Positions 46,919-58,602 of a stretch of DNA of 64,000 nt are shown here, one piece after another. The stretch spans positions 62,001 through 126,000 of the forward strand of contig JAANYP010000423.1 of the NCBI GenBank assembly GCA_020465985.1. The letters are read 5' to 3'. The translations under genes and the position numbers were made by a program. Below the pieces are notes generated by a model. The model saw only the letters and a list, made by a program, of their open reading frames with translations, did no database searches and was not told the origin of the DNA. The stretch is from Centrapalus pauciflorus. Its lineage: Eukaryota; Streptophyta; Magnoliopsida; Asterales; Asteraceae. Numbering within the stretch: position 1 is the first letter of the stretch; each line of letters opens with the position of its first letter.

Positions 46919-49900
46919 ACCTGAAAGGAGAGATGGGTATTTAAAGGAGTTCACGTATGTGGATGAGAATGGTATTACCAAGTCAGTCATGGCTTGGGTT
47001 CCCCGTGATAACTAACTTGTTTTCTTTCATGTGCAGGAGTTAACTACAGGTCTAAACAACAAATGGTTCGTCGACAGTGGTTGCTCTCGTCACATGACTG
47101 GGGAAAGGAGTCTACTCACAGACTTTAAGGGATGAAACAAGGGCTTTGTATCATTTGACGGGAACAAGGGAGGAAATATCACTGGAACAGGAGTGGTCAC
47201 TAATGGGACAATCACACTTGATCAAGTTTACCATGTTGATAAACTTGATCACAATCTCATTAGTGTATCTCAGATCTGTGATAAGAAGCATTAAGTTATT
47301 TTTACTGAAACTGAAGCGTTAGTGCTGAAGTCGGGATTCAAAATACCTGAATAGTGGATCATGATGAAAGGCCCAAGGAAGAATGATTTATACATGATGG
47401 ACATGAATGTATCAGACTCATCGATGGGAACAATTTGTCTACTATCTAAAGCTTCATAGTCTGAATCTATACTATGGCACAGACGCATGGCACACTTGAA
47501 CCTAAGAAAAATGAACTACATCAGTAATAATGGTTTGGTGCAAGGTGTTCCACTGAAGAATTTTCAGTTTGATGACAAGTGTGTCCCGTGCAAGAAGGGA
47601 AAACAACATAAGAAGTCACACAAGTCAAAGACTCAGAACTCGATCGCTTCCACCTTCGATTTGCTGCATATGGATCTCTTCGGTCCAATCAACAAAAGGA
47701 GCATAGGTGGTAGTTGGTACTGTTTAGTTATTATTGATGATTACTCACGTTTCTCTTGGGTTTTCTTTTTAGGTACAAAGGACGAAACAACTGGCACGCT
47801 GATTGGGTTCTTAGACCAAGTCGAGAACTCTTATGGGACAACGGTAAAATGTATCAGGAGTGATAATGGAACAGAATTTAAGAATGCAGTAATTGGTGTA
47901 TATTGCCTAACTAAAGGCATAGTGCATCAATTTAGTGCACCTTATGAGCCAAAACAAAATGGGGGTGGCAGAACGTAAAAATAGGATTTTGATTGAGGCA
48001 GCAATGACCATGCTCTTGGATTCAAAGCTTCCTACAATGTTTTGGGGGGAGGCAGTGAATACCGCCTGTCATGTTTTAAACCGGGTCCTTACTGTCAAAT
48101 CACTAAACCCAAAACCTGTTATGAAGTTCTGAATAAAAGACCACCAAATTTAACTGGCTTTGAACCATTTGGGTTACCGTGTACTTTATTGAAAACAAAA
48201 CATCAACCTAAGTTTGGTGAAAAGGCCGACGAAGGATACTTCCTAGGTTATGTTCCAAAATTCACAAAACAAGAGGGTTTTTAACAAAACAAATGGTACA
48301 GGTGAAATTGTGTTTAACATTGACGTAACAAGTTATACACAAGAACCCCAAACTGGTCCTGAATGGTTATTTGATTATGACTCTGTGTTTGAATCATTTA
48401 ACTTACCGTTTAGTGGAAATGCAGGTACTGTGGAAAATGACTTTTCATCATTAAATCTCAACGACAAATATCAAGGTTTTCCAAGATCAAGCATTCCATC
48501 AACATATGAGACAACAACGACAGAAGATGGGTCTCCAGCAGATAATGAACCTGAATTACCTACAAATGAGAATCAGACAAGTGATTCTACCTCGGAAGAT
48601 AGTGATCATGAGGTAGAAGTTACTCCGTTAGAAGTCATACCTCCAGTAGGTGAAATAGGATCGAACTTAGTAGATAATCTTCAGGTCGATGAGATTAAAA
48701 CATCAAGGATAAACAAGGATAATCCAATTGAGGGTATCATAGGGAATCCAAATGCCGGTGTGAGAACTAAAAGTAGCGTCAATAATAATATAGTGTTATT
48801 ATCGATGATCAACGACTCCAGGCGTTTCACACATGTTCATACTCGTGCTTCATCTCACAAGTAGAGCCAAAGAATGTGCAAATGGCACTGAAAGACACAT
48901 CTTAAGTAGAAGCCATGCAAGAGGAACTGTCGCAGTTCAGAAAGTTTGAAGTATGGGAGTTAGTGCCGTTACCTCGAGGAGAAATTGCTATAGGGACCAA
49001 ATGGGTCTTTAAGTGCAAACGGGATGATTGGGGTATAGTTACTCGTGATAAGGCAAGACTCGTGGTTAAGGGGTTCAACCAGGAAGAGGGAATATATTTA
49101 AATGAGGTGTTTACACCAGTGGCGAGGCTTGAGGTCATTTGTTTGTTTCTGGCTTTTGCGTGCTTCAAAGGGTTTAAGGTATATCAACTCGACGTCAAGA
49201 GTGCATTCTTGAACGGCAAGGTGAAGAAATTGGTGTATGTCGAACAACCGCCTGGGTTTACTAATCCAAAGTATCCCGACAGAGTATATCGGCATTTAAT
49301 AAGGCTCTGTATGGTTTGCATCAGGCACCTAGGGCTTGGTATGAGACACTATCAACTCACCTCGTAGACAATGGGTTTGAGAGAGGGAGAATTGATAGTA
49401 CACTATTCATGAAAAAGGAAAGGTGAAGAGTTTATTCTGGTAATAGTGTACGTGGACGACATCATCTCCGGGTCGTCAAACGAGCAGATGTGCAAGGATT
49501 TTGAAAAGGTTATGAAGTCGAAGTTTGAGATGAGTGCTATGGGAGAGCTGAACTTCTTTCTTGGTTTACAAGTTGAACAAAGGAAAGAAGGAATGTTTAT
49601 TCATTAGACGAAGTATGAATACGACATTTTGGAGCGCTTCGGGATGGAAGGAACAAAGCTGACCGCGCATTTCAGTACTCCGATTCAAGTGAATCACAAT
49701 CTCGAACTGGGTACAGATAGTGATATTGATGTGGAACCGACTTTATATCGGACCATGATCGGGTCACTTATGTATTTAACTGCTTCTAGACCTGACATAA
49801 TGTTTCTTGTGTGTATTTGTGCAAGGTTTCAAGCTAATCCAAAGGAGATGCATATGAAAGCCATGAAGTGGATTCTGAGATACGTGAAGTAGAAACCGAA

Positions 49901-50404
49901 GTTGGGACTTTGGTATCATGCTGATGGAGATCCTGAATTGGAGGCCTACACGGATTCAGACTATGGAGGATGTAGCTTAAACCGGAAATCAACAACTGTA
50001 GGGTGTCACTTCCTTGGAGGGAGGCTCGTATCCTGGAAATGCAAGAAACAAACTTTGGTAGTCGTATCAACGTGTGAGGCCGAGTATGTAGCCACTAGTA
50101 GTTGCTGTTCACAGGTTCTGTGGATTCAACAACAATTGCGGGATTACGGTTTGACTTATACTCATACTCCCATTAGGATAGACAATCAATCAACCATTGT
50201 TATAACGAATAATCCAGTTAAACACAGTAAACTAAGCACATAGACATAAGACGTCATTTCATACGTGATTGTGCTGAAAAGATCTTGATAAAACTGGTAA
50301 AAGTTGCAACGGGAGACAATAATGCAGATCTATTCACAAAAGCATTTGATAAGTCACGCTTTGAATTGTTAGTTAAACTAAATGGCATGCGTAATCTAGA
50401 ATAA
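46919..50404 (+). pseudogene. copia E1 pol: protease, integrase, RT, RNase H (broken)
   Basis: It resumes the E1 frame after the E2 insertion. The gag frame ends MAWVPRDN then TAA near 47011. After TTTTCTTTCATGTGCAG pol begins with QELTTGLNNKWFVDSGCSRH, where the protease Asp (DSG) is intact. Stops interrupt the linker (near 47130, 47293 and 47352). Integrase: 47487-47978 has HRRMAH with CVPCKKGK, DLFGP, RSDNGTEF and YEPKQNG; an extra base near the third catalytic Glu shifts the frame. RT: 48915-49367 and pieces to 49630 (QLDVKSAFLNG, VYVDDIIS, YVDD present). RNase H: 49902-50404 (TDSDYGGCS, STCEAEY). At least ten lesions. The end at MRNLE* is followed by the start of the 3' non-coding region. 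Confidence 0.9.
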
Positions 50405-50521
50405 CTTGACCTTAGTAGATTTTTTATTTTTAGTAGTAAGTTATTAGTTTAGTTTATCAGTTTATTTTACTTAACAGTGAAAAACAAAAGAAAAAAGAGA
50501 GAAACCATAAAAATAAAAAAA
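50405..50521 (+). other. truncated 3' non-coding region of E1
   Basis: It matches the sequence after E3 pol (CTTAGTAGA, AGAGAGAAACCATA, GAGAATA) for about 115 bp, then stops where the CACTA-like end begins. The 3' LTR of E1 is absent from the window. Confidence 0.75.
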
Positions 50522-50885
50522 AGGAGAATACATACTACAAAATGAATCTAATGCGACACTTTTGATGTAACACGTATGAAAAATGTTGCTTTTATTATAA
50601 ATTTAGTTATAAAGCAACACTTTTACGATAAATGTTGCATATAATGATTTAATGCAACACTTTTTTTAAAGTGTTGCAATTTTTATTAAAAAATGTAACA
50701 CTTTTTTTAAAGTGTTACAATTTTCATTAAAAAATGTAACACTTTTTAAAAGTGTTACATCTTTTATTACAAAATGCAACACTAATTTAAAGTGTTGCAT
50801 TTCAAATGTAAATATGTGACACTTTTTAGAAGTGTTGTATTTTTTTTTTTTTAAAGTAAATACACATATATAAATTTTTATTGTG
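50522..50885. mobile_element. CACTA-like transposon end, left orientation, truncated
   Basis: It opens TACTACAAAATGAATCTAATGCGACACTTTT, matching in reverse the terminus at 8810. It continues with at least eight mutually inverted subterminal motifs (GCAACACTTTTT / AAAAAGTGTTGC and ATGTAACACTT variants). It fades into T-rich sequence near 50850 and meets the E3 gag. No transposase is present. Superfamily tentative. Confidence 0.5.
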
Positions 50886-52960
50886 TTGTAATTTTTTTTG
50901 GCAGCTCATATGAAGACAGCTACAGCCTTCTTCACCGGAGAAACGTCGTCACCGGTAGAGACTGACGACGCACAGAATAGAGCTTTCTTAGGGTTTGGTA
51001 GACCGGAAGAACAGCAACATCAGGCAACACCGGCATCAACATCTCAGGGCTACTCTAAGATTCCCATGAGTGCTAAATCGGCCGAAGAACATTTGAATTT
51101 ATTGGCGTCATTTGTGGCCGCATATGGAAACTGCGTTCAGGGTAAAATAAACGATCCTGCACTCTGGGATGAAGATTATGATCAGGTAGACCCTGATGAC
51201 CTTGAGGAGATGGATCTCAAATGGCAACTGGCCATGGTAACCCAACGGGTTAAGCGATTCATCAAACGCACGAGAAGAAATTTTAGTATGAATAACAAAG
51301 GGATTGGCTTTGATAAGTCCAAAGTCAAATGCTACAACGGTCAAGGATTGGGAAACTTTGCCAGAGAGTGTCAGAGACCGAAGGTAGAAAATTACCAAGG
51401 GCAGAATCAGTCTCATGGTCAGTATCAGAACCAATCTCAACAGAAATATCTTCCGAGCACATCAAACAGTCAAGCAAACATAGCTGGACTGTTATCTAAC
51501 GTCACATCAGACAGACAACTGGACGGTACTTACAACTGGAGCTCGCATCCAGAATCTAACGCTAGAGCCTTTATGGCTGAAGTTACTGAGAGTGGATGTG
51601 AAGGAGAAGAGCAGAGCACAAGGGACATCAATGAACAACAAAGCAGTCCGATGTGGGTGGAGAAGTCGAATGATCAGACGCTTTTGGAGTTTGCCGCTAA
51701 GATGGCCAACGTCGAATCAGATCATACAAAGGTAAGTCTGAATTTCTCTCTTTTCCATGAATTATGTGTTTTATGTCTTACTTCTAACGACAGGTTAAAT
51801 CTAGTACTAGAATCACATAAAACTATATCTGCTCAAAATGAAGCATTAAAATCAGATAATGCTAGCCTGATTGACATTAAGCAAGATCTTGGGGATAAGC
51901 TTAAGGCTGATGCACAAGATGTCATAGTTCTAAAAGACAAGCTGAGTGAGCAGTGTGTTAGATTAGAACTGATGTATGAGCATGTAGAGGCTTTGACCAA
52001 AGATCTTAAGATCAAAGAAGTAGAGCTAGCTGAATCTAAGGTGAAGGTAGCAGAGGCTAATAGTAAGCTAGAAAAGTTTAGGAACTCAAGTCTTAACCTA
52101 GGGAAAGTTTTAGATGCTCAACGCCAATCTAAAAAGCCTGTAGGTCTAGGATTTCATGAGATTCCTCCACCTTTTAATGACAACTACGTGCCTCAACCTC
52201 AGGAGAAAACTGAGAAATCAGTAGACTTAGAGGAAATACCTGAACTAGTGTCTGAGCCTGTAAAGGAAAATACACCTAAGGTGACTGATACAAATGTCAA
52301 GATTAAGAAAGTCAAATTTGTGTCCTCCTCTAGTGAAACACCTGTAGGAAACCATAAAATTGATTTTAATGATCAGGAAGATGAACCAGTTACTAGATGC
52401 ACAAAAAGAACCAGACACTAGTGAGACACCTAAGTCTAAGGGCACACACAAGAAGTCCATTGACAAGATGTCTTGCTTTAGATGTCATGAAAAGGGGCAT
52501 GTTGCTTCTAACTGTCCGCTTAGGAAAATTGACATTACACCTAAGACAGGGAAGCCAACACAAGCTAAGCCTGCAACAAGTGTGGCGAGCACTAGTAGTT
52601 CTCAGAGTACCGAGAAATCTGTGCAGGCTGCACCAAAACAGGTTGTGAAACAATTACCGGTGAAGGTTGGACCAAAAGAAGTGATTTGGACTAATTCACC
52701 AAATCGAGTCGTTAATCCATCTAGGTCTGGACCTCAACAACAATATAGGAGCACAACACCTAGCAGAGCATACACTCCGGTTAGGTCACACACTCCTGTT
52801 AGACATCACACACCGGGTAGAGCTCAGGGATCCCAATCTGAAATGCAATATAATCGTAATTATTCAAGAGCTCCACAACAAATGCCTACTCAAAGGTAAA
52901 GAGTGAATTTACATCACTCGGCACCACAACAAACTCTAGTTCAACGACCCAAGTCACCTG
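50886..52960 (+). pseudogene. copia E3 gag, 5' truncated
   Basis: The 5' LTR, leader and capsid N-terminus are missing. The open segment 50898-52421 starts in mid-gag (TATAFFTGETSSPVETDDAQ, SAEEHLNLLASFVAAYGNCV) and has a degenerate first knuckle (CYNGQGLGNFARECQ, second Cys and His lost). A long coiled coil follows (about residues 310-400). A +1 shift near 52390 moves the frame. 52360-52899 then has the second knuckle CFRCHEKGHVASNC and a Ser/Pro/Arg tail, with a stop at 52897. Two points matter for expression: a consensus donor AAAG|GTAAGT at 51731/51732, and the downstream in-frame TAA after MAWVPRDN. Confidence 0.85.
51728..51737 (+). promoter_or_regulatory. possible 5' splice site in E3 gag
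   Basis: AAAG|GTAAGT matches the plant donor consensus. The cut would fall after codon AAG (phase 0). Splicing to 53073/53074 would remove 1342 nt and join THR-LYS to GLU-ILE in the pol frame. Inferred, without expression data. Confidence 0.4.
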
Positions 52961-53043
52961 AAAGGCGAGATGGGTATTTGAAAGAGTTTAAGTATGTGGA
53001 CGAGAATGGTATAACCAAGTCAGTTATGGCTTGGGTTCCCCGT

Positions 53044-53073
53044 GATAACTAACCTATTTTCTTTCATGTGCAG
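53044..53073 (+). promoter_or_regulatory. gag TAA stop followed by a 3'-splice-site-like sequence (E3)
   Basis: The gag frame stops at TAA after PRDN. CTAAC (possible branch point), the pyrimidine-rich CCTATTTTCTTTC and ATGTGCAG follow, and then the pol frame starts GAGATAACC. The stop and pol are in the same frame. E1 keeps the same layout at 47010-47040. Stop readthrough or splicing could both give gag-pol. Confidence 0.5.
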
Positions 53074-56000
53074 GAGATAACCACAGGTCTAAACAACAAA
53101 TGGTTTGTCGAAAGTGGATTCTCCAGGCACATGACAGGGGAAAAAAGTCTCCTTACAGACTTGAAGGGTGGGAATCGGGGATTTGTATCATTCGCGGGAA
53201 ACAAGGGAGGAAACATCACGGGTACTGGAGTGGTCACTAATGGGACGATCAAGTTGGATCAAGTTTATCACATTGATAAACTGGTTCACAATCTCATTAG
53301 TGTATCTCAAATCTGTGACAAGAAGAATTCAGTGCTGTTCACTGACACTGAAGCGTTGGTGCTAAAACCGGGGTTCAAGATTCCTGAAGAGTGGATATTG
53401 ATGCGGGCTCCAAGGAAGAATGACTTGTACATGCTTGATATGAACAAGCCGGAAACTTCGATGGGTCCAATCTGTCTGTTATCCAAAGCTTCGGAGACTG
53501 AATCGGTTTTGTGACACAGGCGCATGGCACACTTGCACCTAAGAAAAATGAACTATATAACGAGAAATGGGTTGGTGCAAGGTGTGCCTATGAAGAGTTT
53601 TCAGTTCGAGGACAAGTGTCTACCATGCAAGAAGGGCAAACAACATAAGAAGACACACAAGTCCAAGACTCAGAACTCCATCACTACCACATTCGATTTG
53701 CTGCATGTGGACCTCTTCGGACCAATCGACAAAAGGAGTATAGGTGGTAGTTGGTATTGTTTAGTTATCACTGACGATTACTCACGATTTTCTTGGGTTT
53801 TCTTTCTAGGTACAAAGGACGAGACGGCATCCAAGCTCATCGGGTTCTTAGACCAAGTGGAGAATTCCTATGGAACACGGGTTAAAAGGCTTCGTAGTGA
53901 TAATGGAACTGAATTTAAAAACACTCTAATTGGTGTATATTGCCTCTCAAAGGGCATAGTGCATCAATTTAGTGCACCGTATGAGCCACAACAAAATGGG
54001 GTGGCCGAACGAAAGAACAGGACATTGATTGAGGCAGCTAGGACTTTGCTTTCGAATTCAAAGCTTCCTCCCATGTTTTGGGGGGGAGGCAGTGAATACC
54101 GCATGTCACATTTTAAACCGGGTCCTAACTGTCAACTCTTTGAACAAAACCTGTTATGAAATTTTGAATAAAAGGCCACCTAATTTAACTGGCTTCGAAC
54201 CGTTTGGGGTACCATGTACTTTATTGCGAACAAAACATCAACCTAAGTTTGTTGAAAAGGCTGACGAAGGATACTTCCTAGGTTATGTGCCGAACTCACC
54301 AAACAAACGGGTTTTTAACAAAACTAATGGTACAGTAGAGATTGTGTATAACATTGAAGTCACAAGTTATACACATGAACCCCAAACAGGTCCGGAATGG
54401 ATATTTGACTATGATAAATTGTTTGAGTCATTTAACATTCCTATGGATGAAAGTGCAGGTACTATCGAAAAGGACATGGCGACGTTGAATCTGAATGACG
54501 AAGGTCATACCTTTCCGAGGACTACATTTCAATCCACATCCGAGCCTACTTCAGCTGAAGATGGATCTCCAGAAGTCACTAATCCAGAAGCACCTTCTAC
54601 TGAGAATCAAACTCAGCCAACAAATTCCAACTCTGAGGAAACTGTCCACGAGGAGGAAAATGTGGAATCTGAGGTTGTTCCCCCACTAGGTGAAATAGGA
54701 TCTAACTTAGGAGATAATCTGAGAGTTGACGAGATAGAGACATCTAGGATCAACAAGAACCATCCTACAGAAAGCATCATAGGAAATCCTAATGAGGGTG
54801 TGAGGACTAGGAGTAGTTTAAATAACAACACTGTGTTGTTGTCGATGATAAATGACTCAAAGGCCTATCATACCTGCCTCTATTATTGTTTCATCTCGTA
54901 AGTAGAGCCGAAAATGTGCAAATGGCACTAAAGGATAACTCCTGGGTTGAAGCGATGCAGGAAGAACTCTCTCAGTTTAGGAAACTAGAAGTGTGGGAGT
55001 TAGTTCCATTACCTCGAGGGGAAATTGCAATAGGAACCAAATGGATTTTTAAGTGCAAAAGAGACGATCGGGGTATAGTCACTCGCAACAAGGCTAGGTT
55101 AGTTGTAAAGGGTTTCAACCAAGAGGAGGGAATCGGTTACAATGAGGTGTTCGCACCAGTAGCAAGGTTGGAAGCAATTAGGTTGTTTCTGGCTTTTGCT
55201 TCCTTCCAGGGCTTTAAGGTATATTAGCTAGACGTTAAAAGTGCTTTCCTCTATGGGAAAGTGAAGGAACTGGTGTATGTAGAACAGCCGCCCGGGTTTA
55301 CAGATTCGAAATATCCAGACAGAGTATATCGATTAGATAGGCTCTGTATGGATTGCATCAAGCACCAAGGGCGTGGTACGAGACTTTATCCAACCATCTG
55401 TTAGAGAATGAGTTTGAAAGGGGTAGGATAGATAGTACGCTGTTCGTTAAGCGAAAGGGAGAACACTTCATCTTGGTACAAGTGTACGTCGATGATATCA
55501 TCTTTGGATCATCAGACGAGCAAATGTGCATGGATTTTGAGAAGGTAATGAAGTCAAAATTCGAGATGAGTGCAATGGGTGAGTTGAATTTCTTTTTGGG
55601 GTTGCAAGTTGACTAGAAGAAGGAAAGAATGTTTATCCGTCAGACGAAGTATGTCTACGACATATTAGAACGCTTCGGGATGGAAGGGACGAAACTGACA
55701 GCCCATTTCAGCACGCCGATTCAAGTGAATCACAATCTCGGACCGGGTACTGAAAGTGATACCGATGTGGATCCGACGTTATATCGGGCCATGATTGGAT
55801 CACTTATGTATTTAACTGCTTCAAGACCTGACATTATTTTTGTTGTGTGTATTTGTGCTAGGTTTCAAGCTAATCCGAAAGAGATGCACATGAAAGCTGT
55901 GAAGCGGATTCTACGATACCTCAAGTCGAAACCGAAGCTGGGACTTTGGTATCACGCGGAGGGAGATCTAGAGTTGGAGGCGTTCACGGATTCAGACTAC

Positions 56001-56404
56001 GGAGGATGCAGCTTGACGCGCAAGTGAACAACTGGAGGTTGTCAATTCCTTGGAGGGAGACTCGTTTCCTGGCAACAACCGAGTATGTTGCTGCTGGTAG
56101 TTGCTGCTCACAGGTTCTGTGCATACAACAACAATTGCGGGATTACGGTTTGGCTTACACTCAAACTCCTATTAGGATAGATAACCAATCTACAATTGCT
56201 ATAACAAATAATCCAGTTAAACACAGTAAAACAAAGCACATAGACACAAGACATCATTTTATACGTGATTGTGCTGAAAAGAACTTAATCAAGTTGGTAA
56301 AAGTGGCAACGGACGATAATAATGCTGATTTATTTACTAAAGCCTTTGATAAGTCACGGTTTGAATATTTGATTCAACTAAATGGAATGCGCAACCCAGA
56401 GTAA
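53074..56404 (+). pseudogene. copia E3 pol: protease, integrase, RT, RNase H (broken)
   Basis: Protease: KWFVESGFSRHMTG at 53098-53139; the catalytic Asp (DSG in E1) is Glu and the following Cys is Phe. One TGA at 53512 separates it from integrase 53524-54090 (HRRMAHLHL, CLPCKKGK, VDLFGP, RSDNGTEF, QQNGVAERKN: all three catalytic acidic residues present). A seventh G in the run at 54077-54083 shifts the frame. 54090-54901 continues integrase (FLGYVPNSPNKR) and an acidic linker. RT: 54905-55616 (FKCKRDDRG, LDVKSAFLYG, VYVDDIIFGS) with a TAG at 55225 and a one-base loss near 55340. RNase H: 55629-56404 with a TGA at 56026 and about 37 bp missing near 56075, where the CKKQ..VSTCEA segment stands in E1 and E2. 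Confidence 0.9.
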
Positions 56405-56961
56405 ATTGACCTTAGTAGAATTTTTATTTCCGTTTATAGCTGTAGTCTTTCTTTCTTTTTATAGTAAGTTTGCTAAATTAGGATAGTTTCTATTTTTAGT
56501 AAGTAAGTAGGTTATATTGTTTTCTTATTATTTCTTATGAACAACAAAAAAAAAAGAGAGAGAAAACCATAAAAAATTCAAAAAAAGAGAATATCTGAAA
56601 AAGAGTTAAGTCTTAGATGCATAGGTTCAAAGTCACGAAAATTAGCACAGGCGTTACAAACTCTAAGTGTTTAGGCTTTCACACATAATGCACCTAAAAA
56701 TCTAAGTGTTATACATTATTTTAGTTTGATGTGTTGGTAGGCATAATACATATAGGGAGTCTCAAGGCTAATAAAATATTCAAGAAAAAGTCAAACGTGT
56801 CACTAATTTAGATGTATGACCAATCGGTCTTAATTTTTATGTACAAGACATACAAACTTTGATTGTAAATAAGGTATGCAAACTTTCTGGGGATGTATAG
56901 CAACATCAAATACATCTTAAAATGGAAAGCATAGAAATATCATACAGAATTGAGTGTCAAA

Positions 56962-57140
56962 AACACGTAACTCTGTTGTACGTAAGTACAGACGTGTTGC
57001 CTCTGTTTTGATTCGGGTTAGCAAGATAGGTCGCTTTGTTGTACGTCGGTACAGACCTGTCACCGCTATCTTGCTAGCTTTAAAAATAAACCTTAAGTCA
57101 AACTAAGACACTTTGTTGTATGTAAATACAGACCTGTGTC
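56962..57140 (+). repeat. array of three compound hairpins in E3
   Basis: Unit 1 (56962-56998): outer AACACG/CGTGTT, inner TGTAC/GTACA. Unit 2 (57016-57078): outer GTTAGCAAGATAG/CTATCTTGCTAGC, inner TGTAC/GTACA with loop GTCG. Unit 3 (57107-57140): outer GACAC/GTGTC, inner TGTAT/ATACA. Confidence 0.8.
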
Positions 57141-57539
57141 CGATGTTTGTCTTTTAAAGAAAGTTTGCAAATACCAAAAAGTTAGAATCATTGTCTGTAT
57201 GCCTTGATCGTAAAAGTATGTCTATGTCTGAGTCACGTAAGATAATTTCATGATAAATAAAAATGCCAAGGGATATTCCAAAATGTAGCATGTTTAAAGG
57301 GGTAAATACCAACAATCAGCTAGAAATGTATGTCACGCCAAACAATCAAAGGGATCAAAAATCCTAAGTGTGAAAGTTTAAATACTGAAAGTGTGTATCT
57401 GACACCGCTATCTGATTGAACCTTTCTTTGACTATGCTCGTCAAAATTATTTTGTTAAGTGTTTAGCATAGGTTGTAAATTTTAAATAATGTAGTTTAGT
57501 CTAAGTTAAATTTTTGTTCAAAATTTTAAACTTTATTTT

Positions 57540-57660
57540 AGTTTTATTTTACTTTAATTTTATTTTTATTTTTATTTTTATTTTTATTTTTATTTTTATT
57601 TTTATTTTTATTTTTATTTTTATTTTTACTTTTAGTTTATTTTATTTTTATTTTTACTTA
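57540..57660 (+). repeat. (TTTTTA)n microsatellite
   Basis: About fourteen near-perfect TTTTTA units plus flanking variants. The matching position in E2 (42380-42400) has only a short TTTTA run, so the array expanded in E3. The Phe/Ile ORF over it is an artefact. Confidence 0.95.
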
Positions 57661-58602
57661 GGAAAAAGGGTCAAAATTACTGAGGGTACATTCCTAGTTG
57701 AATAAAATAAACATTGCGTGAAAATCTTGTGCTTAGGGTAAAAGATTTGGCATAGTTTATTCCGTTACTCGAAAAGGTTGAAAAGGTTGAAAAAGTTGAA
57801 TTTATTTCAAATATTTTCGAAATTTTCAGATAGAATTCGAGTCTAAGCCAAACTCGAATATGGCAGGGTCTCGAGTCTGTCAGTAAACTCGAGAGTGGCA
57901 TTAAACTCGAATGTTGGTGGTATAAATAGGTCAACAGTGATGGTCATTAATCACCTGTTTTCGAATCTATCTCTTCGAGTTTGTCTGAGCGATTTCGAAT
58001 CTATTCTCGAGTTTGCCGTTTTCAAAATACTTACTATTTGTCGAGTTTCTGTTCGTTTGGGTTCGATACTACTAGTAGATCTAGGTATAACCAAGTGTAT
58101 TATACAAGATTTAGGTAGTTTTATACTCCATTTAGGCCAAAATCATTGGATTTTGAAGTTTTATTGGTAGAAAGTTTGTTTTTCAAAATTACAAACTTTG
58201 AACCGGTGAAAAGTCAAATTAACTACAAATATCATTGATTAGAACCTAGTAGGACTAATAGATGTGATTTTCTAAGTCTAACACGGTTAAAATCTTGGAT
58301 TTTTGTGATAATGTTGGCCGACTCCTTCGAGTTTGTTCCTGGCAGTTTCGAGTTTGTCATTAAACTCGAATAGGCCATTAAACTCGAATGGGTCATTAAA
58401 CTCGAATAGATGTTCATTCGAATCTGTTGCTCGAGTTTGACATTATATTTGAATTATTTAATTAAAATTTTAATTAAACTTGTAGAAATTCATAAGTGTT
58501 GGATTTTGTCCTTATACAAGTTCAAAATAAAACAAATTTGAATTTTAACAAGTTTATTTCTTTTTAATAATTCTCATATTTTATTTGCTTTATTGTGCAG
58601 AC

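Larger units (their letters stand above)
56405..58602 (+). other. E3 non-coding region between pol and third ORF
   Basis: Homologous to 41281-43316 in E2. It contains the hairpin array 56962-57140, a TTTTTA hexanucleotide block, and a stretch 57830-58450 rich in CGAGTTTG/AACTCGAA motifs. It ends in TATTTGCTTTATTGTGCAG at 58600, a 3'-splice-site-like sequence, two bases before the ATG of the third ORF. Confidence 0.75.

Noticed and set aside
57514..57705. Phe/Ile-rich ORF resembling a membrane segment
   Set aside because: It is generated by the TTTTTA microsatellite.
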